Positions 10,469 through 22,537 of a DNA stretch of 55,640 bases are shown here, in pieces. The position numbers and the translations under genes were made by a program. Positions within the stretch are counted from its first letter, which is position 1. The number at the start of each line of letters is the position of its first letter. The notes beneath the pieces are model-generated. The model made no database searches. It was given only the letters and a program-made list of their open reading frames with translations, and was not told the origin of the DNA. Source of the DNA: Entamoeba invadens IP1 (lineage: Eukaryota; Evosea; Mastigamoebida; Endamoebidae); the NCBI RefSeq assembly GCF_000330505.1, contig NW_004440095.1, positions 3,158 through 58,797 of the forward strand. Direction: 5' to 3'.

Positions 10469-13242
10469 ATGGATAAATTTAATGAATTAATTGTGTTGTC
10501 AAATGTAAAAGATTTAAGTTACATGTATGTTCGTGCAATCTACAAAGATGTCAGCTTTACATTCTGTCTACATCATCATAGATGGATGTTAACAGAAAAT
10601 GAAAAAAAACCATTCTTCATACAAAGAAAATGTTAAAATTCACCACAACAATTATTTGATCACAGATGAAGATCGTATTGCAATTGCTTCTTTTGAAAAA
10701 GCAAACAATATATCCAAAGATAATTATTTTTATTCAAAAGCCAATCAAACCATAAAAATCAACAAATATGATTTGTGTAAAAGTTTTTTTTGATGGACCG
10801 GCTACAATAAGAAAATACAAAACGAAATTTGAAATATTTGATAGAAAACATACAACAAAGATTATCGATCAAGCCACACCTCAAAAAAATCATATTTTAT
10901 CACACGTTGTTGATGATCAAATGATTGTGGATACAACAAATGAAGATAACATCATGAATACAGATACCAGTATTACATTGACAAAGTCAAATGATAATAA
11001 TGAAAAGCTCACTTTTGATGACGAAAGTGATGAATATGAAATTGATCAATTATTGTCAGATGAATTATTGACTGCAGAAAGTGTTTTCGAAGCGCAAGAA
11101 GATGAAATGTCAATAAAAATTAAAGAAGACGTTGATATAGAAAATGAACAATTAAACACTCATGAATTGTATCAGTGTGTACCAGAAGGCACCAATAATC
11201 AAATTTTGAAAGAGTTGTACACCTTTGAAGACGGAGCTTTTCTTGTATATGATAGAATTGATTACAAAGAAATTGATATAGATGCTTTTTCAGAATCAAT
11301 TAGAAGATTTTCTTATGATCATGACAACAATTTTGTATTAGAAAGATATATTGTTGCACTCAATTATATGTTTAAAAGAGCTAGTGATATCACTAATACC
11401 AAAACACTTAAAAGTGTCAAAGTGATGCAAAGAAAAGTATGTGACTATGTTATACATGGTGAAATGGTTAAAGCTCACCTGAGTGCCGAACAAATACGAG
11501 CATTGAAGCGGTGTACATTGGTAAGTCACGCAACATTGAGTAGAGAATCTCTTGAAAGAGCAAATACATTGGCTCTAAGCTCGAGAACATGCAATGCACA
11601 AGTATTTAAAGCCAATGAAATAAAGAAAGAAAAACTTAAAGTTGAAAGATGTGAATATAAATGTTTGGTAATTTCAATTGACTCAACAACGAAAAATGAA
11701 CAAGAAATATTCTGTGTATTATTGAGATTGGTCAAAGGAAGAAAGTGTTATTCAATGCCACTTATATTAAAACAATACAAAGGCCAAACAGATGCAAAAA
11801 CACTTGCTAAATGGATTGTTGGAAAAATTGGGGTTGAACACTTATAGAATAGTGAATTGCACAACTGATGGAGCTGCTACTTGTGCGAGATTAGATGGCG
11901 GAATTATAGTTGAAATGAATAAATTAATCGGTGTAAATGATCCAACAGAACTTACTTTAATAGACAACGAAATGAAAAATTTTTGGTGTTCAGCACATCG
12001 AGTAAATTTGATGGGAGAATCACTTGAAAATGATGTTGAGATCAAAATGGTAAAAGTCTTCACACAGTGGTTTTGTCGAAAAATATACTTTCAGATTATT
12101 GTGATAAATGTAGTATTGGTCACGGATTCCACACTACTTACTCTGAAACGAGGTGGTGTTACATCTACAAAAATATTGATGATATTACAAACAACTTTGA
12201 AGATGTAAGTCGATACATTAAAATACCAGAAGTGCTTCAGAATCTAATGACCGAATTCGAAAAGAATCATATTACATTCGAAGAAGGAAGAGTATTAATA
12301 ATTACGCCTACGAAAAATAAAAGTGTTGTGTGTGTCACCAATGGACAAGCTGAACAAAGTAACAATGTTGAAGAAAAATCAAAAGTTCCATTTAATATGG
12401 ATGAACATTACATCAAAAATATTTTCTTTAAATCAAAGGAAGTATTCAAAATACTATATATACTTGTATCTTCTTTGCAAGAAAGTGATTGTATCTTATT
12501 TGAGTACATTGAGTGGATGGAGATGTTTACAAAATATGTCAATGTATTGCTTGATGAAATAAAAAGTGGGAATTGGATCGAATTTAAAAATATTAAAGAT
12601 ATTTTAGTACCAGATGACCCTTTTATGACACGAATTTGCAGAAGACTTAGAGCACAAGCACTTTTGAGGTTTCATCAGTTGTCCAGTTCTGCAAACATGT
12701 TACACGCAAGAAGATACACCAACTAAGAAGAGGGGACTGTTGATGAAAAAGCTTTTCGTGAAAACGATAATCACACTTTCTATTTGGAGTTGGTAGATTT
12801 GTTTTATTCTCCAGATGAAATGGTTAAAACGTCTGATATACCTAATTATGTATTTAAGAACGCGAAAATGTTGAATGAAAAATTCGAAATTGAAATTAAC
12901 AAACTTTCTGAGTATATCTGGGATAGAACTCAAGAAGAACTAACCAGATGTGTGATGACATTAAAGATTCAAAGTGCCCACTTCATCGCAAATTAAGAAA
13001 AGTTACTGGACATCCTTTGCGATTGTCCCTTTTAGATATTTATGATGTTCTTGAAACTTTAAAACTCGACAATTTGATGAGTGTAGTCCATATTTTTGTA
13101 TGTGTATTTCCCACAACCGTCGGCATCGAAAGATTTTTTTTCGAAACTTCGTCAAATGAGATCAAAAAATATGTTGTTGAAAACTGCATTTGAAAGACTG
13201 TTTTATTGTCTGGATAATGATGTGTGTTATTTGAGTTTTTAA
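10469..13242 (+). pseudogene. hAT-superfamily transposase, multiply frameshifted
   Basis: The protein is spread over successive frames: 10469 (ATG) to about 10620, 10599-10790, 10768-11847, 11792 to about 12065, 12067-12960 with an in-frame TAA at 12724-12726, then 12948-13140, and a last frame to the TAA at 13240-13242. Landmarks in order: an acidic N-terminal region, 'VISIDSTTKNEQ' (first catalytic Asp region), 'NCTTDGAATCARL' (second Asp region), 'FWCSAHRVNLMGES' (the C-x-x-H-x-x-N-L signature), 'SETRW', and a C-terminal dimerisation block in which 'FPTTVGIERFF' is followed, after a slip in a T8 run, by 'SKLRQMRSKNMLL'. This layout is typical of hAT transposases. About five frameshifts and one stop make it inactive. 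No 8-bp duplication or terminal repeat was identified. Confidence 0.8.
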
Positions 13243-13546
13243 TTGAATAATATCAAGTTTTGATTGGGTTGATTATAATTATTATGAAAATAAAATAATA
13301 TTAATTGTATTAATTTAATTTTCATTTATATATAATATAATAATTATAAATTGTGTTTAAATCAATATTTTAGTTGGATGAAATAAACTTCTGCAAAGAT
13401 TCAACCGTTTAAAGTTTTTAATGGATCAGATACTAATTCACATAAAATTTGAATGTTGTGGTATCACATATCATTTTCAATGTTATATATGTAGTTGTTT
13501 AAATTTGAGGGGGTTTCATTTCCAAATTTATCGAAGTGAAATTATA

Positions 13547-13847
13547 CTATATACCATGCAAACCAAAACTATTCATTTGGGATAAATCTTTCCAAGTTAC
13601 ACAATCAAATAATGTCACACCAAAAGAATATATATATGCACTTTTGTTATATTTATTGTTCAACGACTTATGTGCAATATATGTTAATGTGCCAATTCAT
13701 TTAGTAAATGCAGTGTTATTCATCAATAAATTCTCATTTCTCATTTATAAAGTCAGTCGATTTTGCTATCACCTTATTTTAAATTCAATTCGAAACAAGA
13801 GAATGCTGTATGGCTTGATGTCTGTGTGTAATATGTTTGTTAACTGA
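13547..13847 (-). pseudogene. Kinase-domain relic of a TMK-type receptor kinase
   Basis: Reading the minus strand from 13847, decayed kinase landmarks appear in order: 'ILHTDIKPYSILLF' (catalytic loop, HRDIKPDN-like with R changed to T), then after a frame slip 'KSTDF' (the DFG position), then 'NENLLMNNTAFTK', stop, 'IGTLTYIAHKSL' (activation segment and APE position) and 'SAYIYSFGVTLFDCVTW' (helix F, S-D-V-Y-S-F-x-x-T). Order and wording closely match the kinase domain of the TMK gene at 34523-39379 ('LTDFGSARN', 'NLLMTNMTFTKGIGT', 'SSDVYSFAITMYEVF'). It carries several stops and a frameshift, and neither the N-lobe nor the C-terminal end is present. The 103-residue open frame on the plus strand here is only its antisense shadow. 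Confidence 0.6.
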
Positions 13848-14157
13848 GAATTATTTATTTTTCGTTTGGTTTTATTCTTTGATAATCATAAGACAATTAT
13901 ACACTGAAAAAGGTGTATAAATAAATTAATATGAATAAAAAAATTATTTTAAGCCAAATAATTTATCATTAAAAGAATATAAAATATTATTACTTATGGT
14001 TGTTTTTTAAATATCTGTAGATTGTTGTTTAATTACAAAAGTTTGATTCGACAAACAGTTATAATATTATAAATTATTATAAAAAGTATAATTATTATTA
14101 TTATTTATATATTGTTATTTATTATAATAATAATATTTTATTATACTAATTTTATTA

Positions 14158-14640
14158 CAGTAGGAGAAATGAACTAGGATCATTAGAACAATTAGGGCAA
14201 CTTTAGTAAAAAATATGAAACGGTAAAAAAATACATTTTTGGGACAAACCCCTTTATAGGCAATAACATTATTTTAATAACAAAAATTCAAATAACATTT
14301 TAACAATAACAATATTCATTAAAGAAAATACCAATAACAAAATCCAAATAACAAAAAAATACAACAATTTGTTTAAATTTTAAGANNNNNNNNNNNNNNN
14401 NNNNNNNNNNNNNNNNNNNNNNNNNNNNNNNNNNNNNNNNNNNNNNNNNNNNNNNNNNNNNNNNNNNNNNNNNNNNNNNNNNNNNAATTTCAGTTTTTTC
14501 GAAGGGTTAAAATGATTGGTTCTTTCCAAATTGTGCACATTTATTACAACGGGAAGAAGCCCTAATCATTAGGAGTTTTTACTAAAGGTTCAGATTCATT
14601 TCTAAAGTACCGGGTCCATTTTCCCTACTGTATTTTATTA
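14158..14640. mobile_element. MITE family A copy containing a scaffold gap
   Basis: The left end CAGTAGGAGAAATGAAC at 14158 and the reverse complement of the right end (CAGTAGGGAAAATGGACCC, ending at 14640) form terminal inverted repeats, each flanked by TA, the target-site duplication of Tc1/mariner/pogo-type elements. Further in, both arms contain ATTAGGGC. The interior is interrupted by 100 N, so its true length is unknown. Other copies of these ends lie at 44503 and 45126-45344. Confidence 0.65.
14386..14485. other. Assembly gap (100 N)
   Basis: Exactly 100 N, the usual placeholder for a gap of unknown size. It lies inside the family A element, so the repeat probably caused the break. 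Confidence 0.99.
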
Positions 14641-15993
14641 TTTAATATTATAAAATTTTTTATTTAAAATAATATAATTATTACTATTATTACTACTATT
14701 AAATCATTTGAATATTATATTATATTATTATTATATATAATTATATTATTAAATTAGAATGTTAATATATTTTTTTTATTATAATTTATACATTAAAAAT
14801 ATATTTAAAAAATGGTTGAATTAATTACAGATTTTAAATTATTTGTTTTTTAAACTTAATATTAAAATTAATTAATGTCTTTTTTAAATAAAAAACAAAA
14901 CAAAACAATGTTTGTTGTTTTTGTTATTTTTGTATTAAACGGGATATCAAAATCAAACTGCTTGTCATAAAAATATTTAACAAAAAACACAATAACTATA
15001 TAAAAACAATTTATACTCAATAAATCATTCTTATTTGAATACACATGTCTCAAACATAGACTCCAACGCAATAATCTATATTGTGTCAAATGCATCGCTC
15101 TTTATTTTATTAAGTATATCGTTGGACTTGTCGTCCTTATGTTGTTTGTTGTTTTTATTATTATTTGTTTTGGTTGATAATTGTTTCGAACTCACAACCA
15201 GATTAATTAAATTTGAAAATTATTAACAACAAATACGACAAATATTCAACACTAATATATCCCACATATCATGATATTTATTGTTAATGCTTTAAGAAAC
15301 AATTTAATTAAAGTCAAACAAAAAACTTTAGTTGTAAACAAAAAGTGGAAGGGAAGATAAGAACAGATCAGTTATCTAGTTATAAATATTGATACAAATA
15401 AAAGACGGGAAAAACTGGAGATTGTCTAATTATTAAGATTTATTGTAAAAAGTCCGTATTAAGGTTCGTAAATATCTTTAAATTTTATTTCGTTTTGATG
15501 ATAATAAATATTTTTTTGTATAATTATAGTTAACTTTAAATTGTTAAATTATATTTAATTATAAATAAATTTTTAAATGTTCAACATATTTTTAACAATA
15601 AATTCTGTTTTTTGACACATATTTCCTGATTTATTTGTTTTATAATGTGTAATATAAGCTTTTTTTACTAAATTCTTTCTTATAAATTGAATTGACTTTT
15701 TGATTTGCTTTCTGGTTTTGAATTGTAATATTTTTATTAATTAGATCTTCTTTATATTAAAATATTATTAAAGTATTTATTAATATTTAATATTTTATTT
15801 GTATATTGATTTGTTTCCTTTTTTATTTTATTTTGATTTTTTAATAATTAATATTATTAAATATTAAATATTTAAGTAAATTTTGATAGTAAAAGGTTTA
15901 ATTTTTTATCAAATTTAATTTGATTAGTAATAATGAAGTGGTCTTTCAATACTTATATTTTTAATATAAGTATTATTTATGAAATTAATTTAA
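14641..15993. other. AT-rich non-coding stretch
   Basis: No credible gene. Short frames at 14868-15095 (minus) and 15035-15226 (plus) are low-complexity translations of A/T-rich DNA. Confidence 0.55.
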
Positions 15994-18227
15994 CTCGCCA
16001 ACAACCCAATACTGCTTTTATTAACAGTTTTTTTAAAAATTGTTTCAAAACTGTTTAAATATTTTTGAAATATTAATAGGTTATTTTCCCGAAAAAATAA
16101 ATAAAAATAAATAATATATAAATTTCATAATTGGATTATTTTTTATTTTTTATACCAAAAAATCGTTTTGTGCATTTATTTTTTTAATAAAAATTTAAAA
16201 GCAAAACATAACAAAAATTACAACCAAAATAATATAGAGTTGGTGGGAAAAGTCGGCTTTAGCAAATTATAGTAAAATATAATATTTATTGTTATAAATT
16301 CAAATCACATTTTATATTATTTTAAAAACATTAATTAAAAACAAAAAAATAATTAAAAATATTTGAAAAACCAAACAATGGTTGAATTTTTTTTGTATTC
16401 CCGTTAATAAAATTGATTTTTCGGATACATAAACGGTCAATTGCGACCACTTGATGTTTGTTTTTAAAAATGAAAATGATGATTTAGTAAGTATAAAAGA
16501 AAGCAAATATGATAGTTATCAAACTAATCATTTGATTAATTATTTAATAAATACAACACAATTCAATAATAAAAACTTAAATGTAGCATTTAGAAACAAT
16601 TAACTTCTAACAACAAATTTGGACTTTAAAATATATTAAAGAAGTCCACAAAACGCAGTGAATGTTTAAAAAATCACACATTCAATCCACTAATCAATTT
16701 CTGTGTCAAAGTGTCAATGTGTAAAATCAACTGAGATTGATTATGGTAATAACTTATAGTTTTTAAATATTCAATTTCTGTATTTAATTTCAAAAAGTGT
16801 CTCAATATCTAAATTATATTTGTGTCCTGATTGAAAGTTTTATAATTTTTAATAATAATAAAAATACAAATAATAATTAATAAAAATGGTTGTTTATAAT
16901 AAAATATAGTTAATCTTATCGAGACAGACTATTGTATGTCAACTCTGAAAAAAATATTCATAAAATCTAAAGACAATGATAAAAGTACACATAACCAATG
17001 TGAAATTTGATATTTTTTGTTTGACAAAACAAATAAATAATAATAGTCTTAATAAAAAAATAAAATTGGTTATGTTCAGAGAATGACGCAAATTGATAAC
17101 AGTGGTTGTTATTTACATTGAATAACATGCTTCTGTGTCATAGTGAAAATGATAGAGTCGAAATAGTTGTAAAATATTATAACAATAAAACGAATTTATT
17201 ATGCATCGCTTTTGCAGACAGCTATGCATCTGTAATTGATTATCAAGCAACCCGAATATAAAGAATAATTATAATAAAGTATACCTTGTTATTGACAATA
17301 AAATCAAAATTACGCATAACGTAAAACACAACAAAAATTAAATATATATACCAAATAAATAAATAAAATAGCATTGATAGACAAAGAAGTTTGGTTTTTT
17401 GTTATTTGGAAAATAAAAAATATAGTTGTGGTTTACCTTATTCATTTTGAACGCCCCTTTCAATAGATTATTAAAAATGTGCTATTATATACATCAAAAT
17501 ATCAAGAGTCATTAAAAAACATTTGGTTAAACAGTCCATATATTTAAAAAGAAGTTAGACAACAATATAAAAATATGTGGATTATTTGTAGTGGAGGGAA
17601 ATTGTTATTAAATTGATAATAGATTTGACATTATAATCCGTTTTTAATGATTGCTTGTTATATTTTAATTTCTTTTGATAAACACTCTTCAAGAGACTAG
17701 TCACTTTATTGTAAATACCAAGAGATAATAAAAATATTTTTTAGAGAGACAAAAATTGTCAAAAAATCTTGCTACGTCGTACTATCTGAAAATACACAGT
17801 GAATATAATAGGTTTTTTGAAAAGTTTCTATTTTTTATAAAGATTATTATGTACATTAATTTTATATGTTTTTTAATTATCATTGACGTGTTGATGTATC
17901 TTTTGCAATTTGTATTTCATTTTCAACTCAGAACCAATTGTTTTTATTGTTTTATGAATAAAAACATATTTATTTGTTTTAAAAAATGTTATTGCATTTT
18001 ACCAGTATTATTATTATGCCATTTTTTACTTTTTTGTCATGAAATTTTATATTATTTTTTCATTTTTTCACAATTTATTTGTTTTTTAGTTCATGATTTG
18101 AACTCGTTATTCCATTTTCATTTTACTATAATTGAACTACACTGTATAATATAATTTTTTTCAAAAAAACAAAAACACTGCTCTTTTTAACAGTATTGGT
18201 TTGTTGGGGATTAGGTACGTCGGCGAG
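15994..18227. mobile_element. Possible TTAA-flanked (piggyBac-type) non-autonomous element
   Basis: TTAA at 15990-15993 precedes CTCGCCAACAACCCAATACTG. TTAA at 18228-18231 follows GGCGAG, and the reverse complement of that right end reads CTCGCCGACG..., then CCCCAACAAACCAATACTG. The two ends therefore share CTCGCC and, after a short spacer, CAACAA-CCAATACTG in inverted orientation, bounded by TTAA. A TTAA duplication is the hallmark of piggyBac transposition, and piggyBac elements are reported from Entamoeba. The 2234-bp interior is AT-rich with no transposase that I can recognise; a hydrophobic frame at 17756-18154 lacks an ATG start and looks spurious. It rests on one pair of imperfect ends. 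Confidence 0.4.
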
Positions 18228-18231
18228 TTAA

Positions 18232-20669
18232 TCAATTTTTTATTTTTTTATATTTTTATTTATCTTTGTATATTAATAGTATATAATAATTTAATTTAAT
18301 TAACAACAAATTATAAGTTATTCAAAATTAATTAAATTTTTTTATTGTATTTTTCTTTCAAATGCATGTATCATATATTTTAACAAATTATTTTACATAA
18401 TATAATACATTTTTTTAATTTTTATTATTGGTATTAATAATTTATTATAATTTATCTTTATTTTAACTAATATTTATTTATTAAATATTTAAATTCATAA
18501 ACTATTATATTAATTATAATCAATTTTAATAGTTATTAGTAATATAACTTTAGATTAAACTAATATAATTTAATATTATTTATAGTATATATATATAAAA
18601 TATACTAATATCAACAAGAAAAAATACTAGTACTTAAACTATAATTATATAGTTCGGTTTTTTGTTTTGTAAACAGAGGATCTGGGGAGTTTAAAAAGAC
18701 ACAAAACAATTTCAAATTTGCCGACAAAAAATTCAGTGCTGAAAGTCAAAAAATACCGAACCATGGACTTTGCTTTATTTATTTTATTTTTACAACTAAT
18801 CGTGATCTTCAAAATCTCGAGATCTGAGATTTTATTAAAAAGATCTGCCATAACAACCAAAAAATCAAAGCTAAAAAAATGAACCAAAAAATAATATTAT
18901 TTTTGTAATAATGCATTTTAGTTTTATAAATTACTTTTTTACTTTAAAACGTTAATGCCAAAATTATTTAGCATTTTAATTAAAAATCCAATATTTGCGC
19001 TTTTTTACCACCACGAATAAATTATATCATTTCAATGTTTTCAACAATTTCATATAATTGTTATGTTGACTTATATTATGACAACAATAATACTTTTCAT
19101 TATTGTTGATATTTAAAAACAAAAAAAGCAAGCAAAAATATAAGTAAAATCAGTATTTGGTAAAACAGTAATTGTTAAACTACAACAAAATTACAATTGA
19201 GTTAAAAAACAATTAAATGATATTGTTTCTTTTGTTTTATATTTTATATGCAAATATTTAGTTTGATCATTCACATGATATTATAAGTTGTTTGACAACT
19301 TTTTTTTGCATTTTTCATGATTATTATTATTTTTTAATAAATGTTTTCAATGATATAAATAAACGTTTTATTGTTGAAGTGATAACCACATAAACATGTG
19401 TCATTTTATGTTTTATCTACATTATAATACAATGTTATCGATAGCAAATAAACAACACCAAATTTCTTTACTTGATTATAATTATAAATTTCTCTCTAAC
19501 TTTCTTGTTTATTTTTTTGCTCATTGATAATTATATACACATTAATACCCACAAAAACAAAACATCATCAGTTTCTTGTGGCCGTAAGTTGTTGAAACAT
19601 ACAGAGATTGTTGTAACAATCTTTTTATAAACATTTCAACAATCAACCATCTTTGTTTTTATTATTTATTTTTATTTACATATTCAACCTGGTTTTTTGA
19701 AATGAAAACTTATCGTCTTTGTTTTTCAATTACTTAAATGACTAGAATGTCAAAGTCGTTATTATATACAATAAAATACAAATCACTCGTATCATTTTAT
19801 TTAAAAATCATTTGTTAATTCATTCGTTTTTGTGTCTATCATGTTTATGACAACACAGTTCATATAGCGTTATTAAACAACGTTTTAATGTTTTTAGGTC
19901 CAATTGTAATTTCATTATTTTGTTGCTTGTGTTGTATTTTTCGAATTATATAATTTATTTGGAAATGAAAAAAACAATGTGTTGTTTATACCAAATTATA
20001 TAATTTGCTGTCAATTATTTATCTATTAAGTTATATAACAAAAATTTCTTTTGTTATCTTATTTTTTTCAATCGTACTAATTTGTCTTTTAATAAATACA
20101 AAATATCAAAATTGTTGTCTTTAATTGTTATTTGTTTTTTATCAACTTTTGAGACAAATAAAAAGTTTATTTACTTTTAATCGAATACTGTTCACACGTT
20201 TCAATATTAAGACAGATTTTACAAATTTTGCTCATTATTATGAATAAAAAAATAAATTGACATATTTCACTATTTTTTACAATGAAAAAAGATTTCATAA
20301 AAATGAAAAATTACTCTCGCGGTTGCGCACCCTAATATTGAACTAATATATGATATTACTTATTAAATATATATTATCAAGTTTTAAATATTTAAATTTA
20401 AATGGTTTATGATTCAATGCATAAATAATAATTATACTATAATTATACTGTTAATTTTTGTTTGTTATTAACTAAATAATTGAAAAAATAGAAATTCAAT
20501 GTATTTTTCAATTGAATTTGTTTGTCTTTTTTAATTATTTCTTCAATAATTATTCGACAAATATCATGTTATTTCAAATGAGTCTGTTTATTAAAACTAC
20601 AATTATTAATTTTTTATTATAAATTGAATTAATAATGATACAAATGTATCGAATTCTAAAACAAGATAC
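18232..20669. other. AT-rich non-coding stretch
   Basis: No recognisable gene. An 80-residue minus-strand frame at 18645-18887 has no identifiable features. The word CGGTTGCGCACCCTAA near 20320 is the reverse complement of one near 9400. Confidence 0.5.
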
Positions 20670-21246
20670 TTCTAATAAAGCCAGAGCACCAAATGAATAG
20701 CAACTTCCACACGATTTTTGGTCTCTTACCTTCGTAACTTTACCTTGTTGCCTCAAATCGAGTGATTCTGGGAAAGATTTAAGTGCCTCTTTTGAATGTG
20801 GTTCAAAATATTTTTCTTTAATACAGTAAAACCTCCGAAGAGCGGTACCTCTGAAGAACGGGTTCTCTCAAGAGCAGGCATTTTTTAGACCGAAACTAAA
20901 AATAGAGTTCTTTATCGAGCGGTTTTTAAGGTTTAATTGGCTAAAAATGCCCGCTCTTGAGAGAACAAAATTACCACGCCCTCCCGCTCTTGGGAGGTTT
21001 TACTGTATTGGGTTTGTGAGATAGAGTCGAGAGATATTCTTGGTGTGTATGTGCAGCAAAAGGACCATCAACCCCAAGCTTAAATTTGTTAAGTTTGTTG
21101 AATTCATCAACAAATCTAGCATTTTGAACAAATATAGCGCGACGTCTGAGTGATTCAACAGCCGAAAACCGTTTATTGAATTTGATAACCCAACTATCAA
21201 AATCAAACGCACTTGCGATAACAAGAATGCAGAACAGATGGAACAT
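20670..21246 (-). pseudogene. Papain-family cysteine protease fragment, interrupted by a MITE
   Basis: The minus-strand ATG at 21246 begins a signal peptide (MFHLFCILVIASAFDF) and an I29-type prodomain ('FVDEFNKLNKFKLGVDGPFAAHT') typical of Entamoeba cathepsin-L-like proteases. At 21007-20822 a 182-bp MITE plus its TA duplication interrupts it. Beyond the MITE the gene resumes: 'PESLDLRQQGKVTKVRDQ' and the active-site block 'SCGSCYSFGALALLE', with the catalytic Cys and oxyanion Gln region kept. Homology then stops near 20670; the catalytic His and Asn halves are absent. These enzymes are secreted or lysosomal and degrade host proteins. This copy cannot encode an active enzyme. Confidence 0.85.
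20824..21005. mobile_element. 182-bp pogo/Tigger-type MITE
   Basis: The left end CAGTAAAACCTCCGAAGAGC and the reverse complement of the right end, CAGTAAAACCTCCCAAGAGC, are nearly identical. Similarity resumes further in (TTCTCTCAAGAGC-GGCATTTTT), giving arms of about 65 bases. TA duplications flank both sides (20822-20823 and 21006-21007). CAGTAAAACCTC is the terminal motif seen in pogo/Tigger transposons. It has no coding capacity, so it would have been moved in trans. It sits inside the cysteine-protease relic. Confidence 0.9.
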
Positions 21247-21904
21247 GTGTAATTGAAAGTTTGGACGCCTTTTTATGGTATTATTTGAGAAAAAGCAATC
21301 AAACTGAAAAAGTCAAAGCGCTGTGAAAAAGGTATGTTTTATATTTTTAAGTCATACATTTTATTAAATTTAGAAATTAATTTAAGTTTGATGTTCAATC
21401 TTGTTATTTAAAACCATATATATTTATTGGTACTATTCACAAATATAAAAATAATTAAAAAATGTTAATATGTTTAAAAACATCATCAATGTGTTTATTG
21501 TTTTGTTGTCAGAAGATAATTCCTTTTTTCTTTCCTTTTCGTTTAATACTTTTGTCAATAAAATTATATTCAAATTACAAATAATATTATTTTTATTATA
21601 ATTTATAGTAAAAATAATCACATAAACAAAAGATTGAGTTTTGAAAAGTAAATAAATTATACCTATAATTAAAAACAGTGAGATAAAAATAAGTTGGTCT
21701 GACAAATAAATTACTTAATTTTTTCTTTGTTGTGTGAAATTTCGAATTGGGTAAATGTCCAATTTCATATTGTCGAGATATTTCTTTTTTGATGAACTTA
21801 ATATAACAAAAGATTTGTTTTTATTTTTTGAATTTTTAATCATTGATTCGTGTTATTGATGTGCATTAGTGTTAAATAAAAAATAAATTTAGTGTTATCA
21901 AGAA
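21247..21904. other. Intergenic, no gene seen
   Basis: AT-rich. A 90-residue minus-strand frame (21433-21705) is low-complexity. No promoter box for the following tRNA is distinguishable. Confidence 0.5.
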
Positions 21905-21975
21905 GCATTTGTGGTCTAAGGGCAGAATTCCACCCTTCCAAGGTGGAGATCCGGGTTCGAGTCCCGGCAAATGCA
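21905..21975 (+). tRNA. tRNA-Gly (TCC)
   Basis: The acceptor stem GCATTTG pairs with CAAATGC (21968-21974), with discriminator A. The anticodon stem CCACC/GGTGG encloses loop CTTCCAA, giving TCC at 21937-21939. The T arm is CCGGG-TTCGAGT-CCCGG. It is 71 bases including the discriminator and has no intron. Confidence 0.95.
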
Positions 21976-22455
21976 TTTTTACTTTACCAAACAAATGGGT
22001 TATAATTGTTTTAATTTTTAGTGTTACTATATGGTGACTATCTGGATAACAAAGAAAATGTCCAACTATGTCAACCGAATTAAATATTTAAGAATTAGAA
22101 ATCAAAAAATGAATGTATAATTAATATATATTTTTGAGCTTCGTTAATTGTAACAACTAAAACAATATATAACGACTTGGTATTTACTTTTCTTTAGAGC
22201 GTCCAAATAAGACAGATAAGTCTTAAGTTAGGGGTATGTATCAATGCTCATGTTCTTGTATATATAATACTAATATAATAAAACAAAATAATAATTTGAA
22301 CACTTTGAACTAACCAAACTGACTCACACTACGTATTTTACAAATGAACACTATACAAAACAGGAAATAGAATGGCGATTTAAAAGTGTACGTTATATAA
22401 ATAACATCTTATGTTGTTGTTTTTAAATAAACACAGAAGATGATAATTACAAGAA
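21976..22455. other. Spacer between the two tRNA genes
   Basis: About 480 bases with no gene. The short tandem repeats found between tRNA genes in E. histolytica tRNA arrays are not seen. Confidence 0.5.
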
Positions 22456-22537
22456 GACAACGTGGCCGAGTGGTCCAAGGCGTATGACTCGAAATCATTT
22501 CTCATTTGAGGCGTAGGTTCAAATCCTGCCGTTGTCG
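22456..22537 (+). tRNA. tRNA-Ser (CGA)
   Basis: Class II tRNA. The acceptor stem GACAACG pairs with CGTTGTC (22530-22536), with discriminator G. The D arm is GTGGCCGAGTGGTCCAAGGC. The anticodon loop CTCGAAA gives CGA at 22490-22492. The long variable arm (TTCTCATTTGAGG) is typical of serine tRNAs, and the T loop is TTCAAAT. Confidence 0.94.

Noticed and set aside
13536..13847. 103-residue plus-strand open frame
   Set aside because: It is the antisense of the decayed kinase domain on the minus strand.
17756..18154. 132-codon hydrophobic frame
   Set aside because: Lacks an ATG start and consists almost only of F, I, L and C codons from T-rich DNA.
18645..18887. 80-codon minus-strand frame
   Set aside because: No recognisable feature, no neighbouring fragment in other frames, AT-rich context.
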